NCBI GenBank assembly: GCA_002686135.1
Contig: NZAO01000088.1
Span: forward strand, 1 to 8,728
Direction: 5' to 3'
Source of the DNA: Rhodospirillaceae bacterium
GTDB lineage: Bacteria > Pseudomonadota > Alphaproteobacteria > UBA11136
Length of the DNA: 8,728 nucleotides
The notes beneath the pieces were generated by a model that ran no database searches, was not told where the DNA came from, and saw nothing but the letters and a program-made list of their open reading frames with translations. Within the stretch, counting starts at the first letter, position 1. Each line of letters begins with the position of its first letter. Position numbers and translations under genes: made by a program. Shown piece by piece: positions 6,151 through 8,728 of this stretch.

Positions 6151-6210
6151 CTACACTTCTGCCGCCTTGTCTAGGGTCACGGCGACGATATGGCGGCTCT
6201 CCTCAGTTAT
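6151..6210 (-). pseudogene. Probable remnant of a UPF0262-family gene (N-terminus only)
   Basis: Minus-strand frame from 6210 reads ATA (in place of a start ATG), then TEESRHIVAVTLDKAAEV and a TAG at 6153-6151. The block RxIVAVTLD is the N-terminal signature I recall for UPF0262 proteins of alphaproteobacteria, whose gene usually sits between hisD and infA, exactly here. The full protein is about 150-160 residues, so nearly all is gone, and the small phosphatase gene often found next to it is also absent. Only about 14 residues support this, so it is an inference from motif plus position. Confidence 0.45.
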
Positions 6211-6250
6211 GGAAAGGTTTTTCCGTCCACCTGTGGGCTGGGGCGCTCCA

Positions 6251-6280
6251 TCCGCCGCCACAACATGGAACAGCGGCGGA
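6251..6280 (-). terminator. GC-rich hairpin immediately after hisD
   Basis: TCCGCCGC and GCGGCGGA (6251-6258/6273-6280) pair over a 14-base loop. The structure begins one base after the hisD stop. On the minus strand no T-run follows, so it may protect the his mRNA end or terminate only weakly. Confidence 0.4.
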
Positions 6281-6281
6281 A

Positions 6282-7586
6282 CTATTTATCGAGGGGCATA
6301 TTAAGGCGAATCGCCACGGACTGGGCATGGGCATCCAACCCTTCTGCCTGGGCCAGCGTCACCGCGGCAGGGCCGATGGCCCTGAGGCTGTTGGCGTCAC
6401 AGCCCACCAAAGAGGTGCGGGTGAGAAAGTCAAAGACGCTCAAGCCCGATGAAAAACGTGCGCTGCGTGAGGTGGGCAGCACATGGTTGGGGCCGGCGAT
6501 ATAATCACCGATGGCCTCGGGCGTGAAGCGCCCGAGGAAAATAGCCCCGGCGTTGCGTACCCGTTCCGCCAGCTTTTCCGGGTCCACCACCGCCAGCTCA
6601 AGATGCTCCGGAGCCAGCGCGTCGATCAGCGCCACCGCCTCGTCGAGGTCGCCGACGATGATGACAGCGCCGTGATTATTCCAGCTTCTCCCGGCGATTT
6701 CAGCGCGGGGCAGCGTCTTCAGCCGCGCCGTCACTGCTTCCATCACGGCGGCGGCAAATCCGGCGTCGTCGGTGATGAGCACGGAACGGGCCAGCGCGTC
6801 GTGTTCGGCTTGGGACAGCAGGTCGATGGCGATCCAGTCGGGATCGTTCTCCTTGTCGGCAACCACTAGAATTTCCGAGGGGCCAGCGATTATGTCGATG
6901 CCCACGGTGCCGAAAACCCGGCGCTTGGCCGCCGCCACATAAGCGTTACCCGGTCCCACGATCTTATCCACCGGGGCCACCGTCTGGGTGCCGAAAGCTA
7001 GCGCCGCCACCGCCTGGGCGCCGCCGATACGGTAAATTTCCTCGATGCCAGAGATTTTGGCAGCGGCCAGAACCAGCGGATTGATCTCGCCGTCGGGGGC
7101 GGGCACCACCATGGCCAGCCGGCCGACCCCGGCGACGCGGGCTGGCATGGCGTTCATCAGAACCGACGAGGGATAAGCGGCGGTGCCGCCGGGAACGTAT
7201 AGTCCGGCACTTGCGATGGGTGTCCAGCGGGCGCCTAGAATCACGCCGGCGGTGTCCACATAACGGTCATCGCCGGGGAGCTGGCGGCGGTGATAGTCCT
7301 CGATGCGTGTGGCGGCCAGTTCCAGCGCCTCGATTAGCCCGCCGTCACAGGCCTTCACGGCGTCGGTGATCTCACGGGTCTCCAGCCGCAACTCCCGGGC
7401 CTCCAAGTCAAGCCTGTCGAACTGCTTGGTGTAGTCGAGAAGCGCGGCGTCGCCCCGCGCCTTCACGTCATCGAGGATGGTAGCGACGACGGCATCCACG
7501 TCGGCTTCCGCCTCGCGTGCGGAGCCGAGGAAAGCGGCGAAGGCCGTCTCGAAGTCCTGTTGGGTGCTGTTCAGCTCAAGCGGCAT
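6282..7586 (-). CDS. hisD: Histidinol dehydrogenase
   Basis: This 434-residue enzyme oxidises L-histidinol to L-histidine in two NAD+-dependent steps, the last reactions of histidine synthesis, in the cytoplasm. All key residues are present at the expected spacing: zinc ligands Q259 and H262 (in LLSQAEHD), D361 (in [14 protein letters not shown]) and H420, and the catalytic pair E327-H328 (in APEHLEL). The signature [13 protein letters not shown] (210-222) and [10 protein letters not shown] (231-240) are intact, and the length matches the family. The ATG lies inside the end of hisG (11-base overlap), with GAGG seven bases before it, so hisG and hisD are co-translated. The gap to infA holds a hairpin and a gene remnant. 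Confidence 0.98.
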   Translation of the reverse strand: MPLELNSTQQDFETAFAAFLGSAREAEADVDAVVATILDDVKARGDAALLDYTKQFDRLDLEARELRLETREITDAVKACDGGLIEALELAATRIEDYHRRQLPGDDRYVDTAGVILGARWTPIASAGLYVPGGTAAYPSSVLMNAMPARVAGVGRLAMVVPAPDGEINPLVLAAAKISGIEEIYRIGGAQAVAALAFGTQTVAPVDKIVGPGNAYVAAAKRRVFGTVGIDIIAGPSEILVVADKENDPDWIAIDLLSQAEHDALARSVLITDDAGFAAAVMEAVTARLKTLPRAEIAGRSWNNHGAVIIVGDLDEAVALIDALAPEHLELAVVDPEKLAERVRNAGAIFLGRFTPEAIGDYIAGPNHVLPTSRSARFSSGLSVFDFLTRTSLVGCDANSLRAIGPAAVTLAQAEGLDAHAQSVAIRLNMPLDK

Positions 7587-8247
7587 CGGTGACCTCGCGG
7601 AGACTCTCGACCCAGGCGTTGATTTCGTACGGCCGGGTCTTCAAGGCGGCACGGTTGACGGCTAGCCGTGACGTGATGTCGGCGATGCGTTCCACCTCCA
7701 CCAGACCGTTGGCTTTCAGCGTCTGCCCGGTAGAGACAAGGTCTACGATACGCCGGCACAGCCCTAGGGCTGGCGCCAGTTCCATGGCGCCGTTGAGTTT
7801 GATGCATTCGGCCTGGACTCCGCGTTCGGCGAAGTGGCGGCGGGTAATCTCCGGATACTTGGTGGCGATGCGGATGTGGCTCCACCGTCCGGGGTCGTCG
7901 TCCCCCGCTATTTCTTCCGGTTCGGCTACCGCTAGGCGGCCCCTGCCGATTCCCAGATCAAGAGGTGAATAGATATCCGGATAGTCGAATTCCATCAGCA
8001 CGTCGTTGCCAACCACGCCTAGATGGGCCGCGCCGAAAGCAACAAAGGTGGCGGCGTCGAAGGCGCGCACGCGGATGATGGAAAGGTTGGGGTGGTTGGT
8101 GGTAAAGCGGAGCTGGCGCGATTCCGGGTCATCGAAGGCAGCTTCCGGTTCGATTCCGGCACGCCGCAACAGCGGCGTCATCTCGTCGAGGATGCGCCCC
8201 TTGGGCAGGGCCAGGATAAGCCCGTCGTCTTGTCTGTTGTCTGCCAC
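7576..8247 (-). CDS. hisG: ATP phosphoribosyltransferase, short form (HisG-S)
   Basis: This 223-residue enzyme joins ATP and PRPP to start histidine synthesis. Seen: [11 protein letters not shown] (12-22), the substrate-binding [25 protein letters not shown] region (60-84), [10 protein letters not shown] (150-159), and the PRPP loop [13 protein letters not shown] (169-181). It lacks the C-terminal ACT-like regulatory domain of long HisG, so by family knowledge it should need the HisRS-like partner HisZ for activity and feedback control; hisZ is not in the window. The start is GTG (8247-8245) with GGAG six bases upstream. It overlaps hisD by 11 bases. Upstream lie an unusual sequestered ribosome binding site and a transposon-like insertion separating it from murA. 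Confidence 0.97.
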   Translation of the reverse strand: MADNRQDDGLILALPKGRILDEMTPLLRRAGIEPEAAFDDPESRQLRFTTNHPNLSIIRVRAFDAATFVAFGAAHLGVVGNDVLMEFDYPDIYSPLDLGIGRGRLAVAEPEEIAGDDDPGRWSHIRIATKYPEITRRHFAERGVQAECIKLNGAMELAPALGLCRRIVDLVSTGQTLKANGLVEVERIADITSRLAVNRAALKTRPYEINAWVESLREVTDAA

Positions 8248-8321
8248 TTCGTTCTCCCGGCGCCCTTGCGGAGCGGGCGTTCTGGGTCCGAAACGTCTCG
8301 CGCCTTTAATGGCACAGCTCG

Positions 8322-8339
8322 CCTCCTACGGCAAGGAGG
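8322..8339 (-). promoter_or_regulatory. Hairpin that sequesters a perfect Shine-Dalgarno sequence upstream of hisG
   Basis: On the minus strand CCTCCT (8339-8334) pairs with AGGAGG (8327-8322) over a 6-base loop TGCCGT. The AGGAGG is a perfect Shine-Dalgarno sequence and stands six bases before a GTG (8315-8313). That GTG opens a 45-codon frame ending at 8178, inside hisG but out of its frame. Whether it is a leader peptide, a gene remnant or chance is unresolved. Confidence 0.4.
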
Positions 8340-8346
8340 GGGGCTA

Positions 8347-8366
8347 GAGTCTTTCCGGCTAATATT
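8347..8366. repeat. Left terminal inverted repeat of the MITE-like element
   Basis: This 20-bp arm is identical to the reverse complement of 8526-8545. The TA at 8345-8346 is the presumed target duplication. Confidence 0.85.
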
Positions 8367-8525
8367 GACTCACTCTAACCGAGAGCATTTGGGCTTGGAG
8401 TAGGAGCGCTTTGCAGAGCGTAGTGGCGCTACGGTCAATAAGCGTGATGCCCACCAAGTCCAAATGCCCCGGCCCCGCATCGCGCGCCTGGCGGACCACC
8501 AATTCACATGCCATCAGAACGGGTT

Positions 8526-8544
8526 AATATTAGCCGGAAAGACT

Positions 8545-8545
<1 letters not shown>
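8526..8545. repeat. Right terminal inverted repeat of the MITE-like element
   Basis: This 20-bp arm mirrors 8347-8366 without mismatch. Its outermost base C8545 reads as the G of the murA TAG stop on the minus strand, so the element edge is part of the stop codon. Confidence 0.85.

Positions 8546-8728
<183 letters not shown>

Overview
The window looks like chromosomal DNA of an alphaproteobacterium, probably of the Rhodospirillales type. The evidence is the high GC content of the housekeeping genes, the minus-strand gene order murA–hisG–hisD–infA–maf–RNase G–yacG (a known alphaproteobacterial arrangement), short-form HisG, and protein sequences typical of that class. No species can be named from the sequence alone.

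Layout. The plus-strand left end (1-950) holds the 3' end of mnmA, a CAT-anticodon tRNA whose promoter starts inside the mnmA stop codon, and a cold-shock protein gene behind a long leader. Next (951-3214) comes a disturbed zone. A 28-codon remnant of a histidine kinase C-terminus abuts a 661-residue GT-C-like membrane protein gene of visibly lower GC, which ends at tRNA-Phe. From 3315 to the right end everything reads on the minus strand: tRNA-Phe with its own strong promoter, then yacG, rng, maf and infA as one tightly packed operon (read right to left as infA–maf–rng–yacG), then hisD and hisG, and the 3' end of murA.

How the genes work together. infA, maf, rng and yacG combine translation initiation, nucleotide house-cleaning, RNA processing and a zinc-finger gyrase inhibitor. 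hisG and hisD encode the first and last steps of histidine synthesis and overlap by 11 bases. murA makes peptidoglycan precursor. mnmA and the two tRNAs serve translation.

Most interesting signals. (1) A 199-bp miniature transposable element with perfect 20-bp terminal inverted repeats and a TA duplication in a CTAG target sits exactly on the murA stop codon and regenerates it. (2) Between hisD and infA lies what appears to be a fossil of the UPF0262 gene expected there. (3) A histidine-kinase fragment lies at the edge of the low-GC membrane protein gene. (4) tRNA-Phe carries a U-U mismatch in its anticodon stem. (5) RNase G has lost one cysteine of its zinc-link. (6) A perfect Shine-Dalgarno sequence is locked in a hairpin upstream of hisG. 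I did not find a convincing new multi-gene system; the novelty here is in small-scale genome decay, insertion and regulatory structure.
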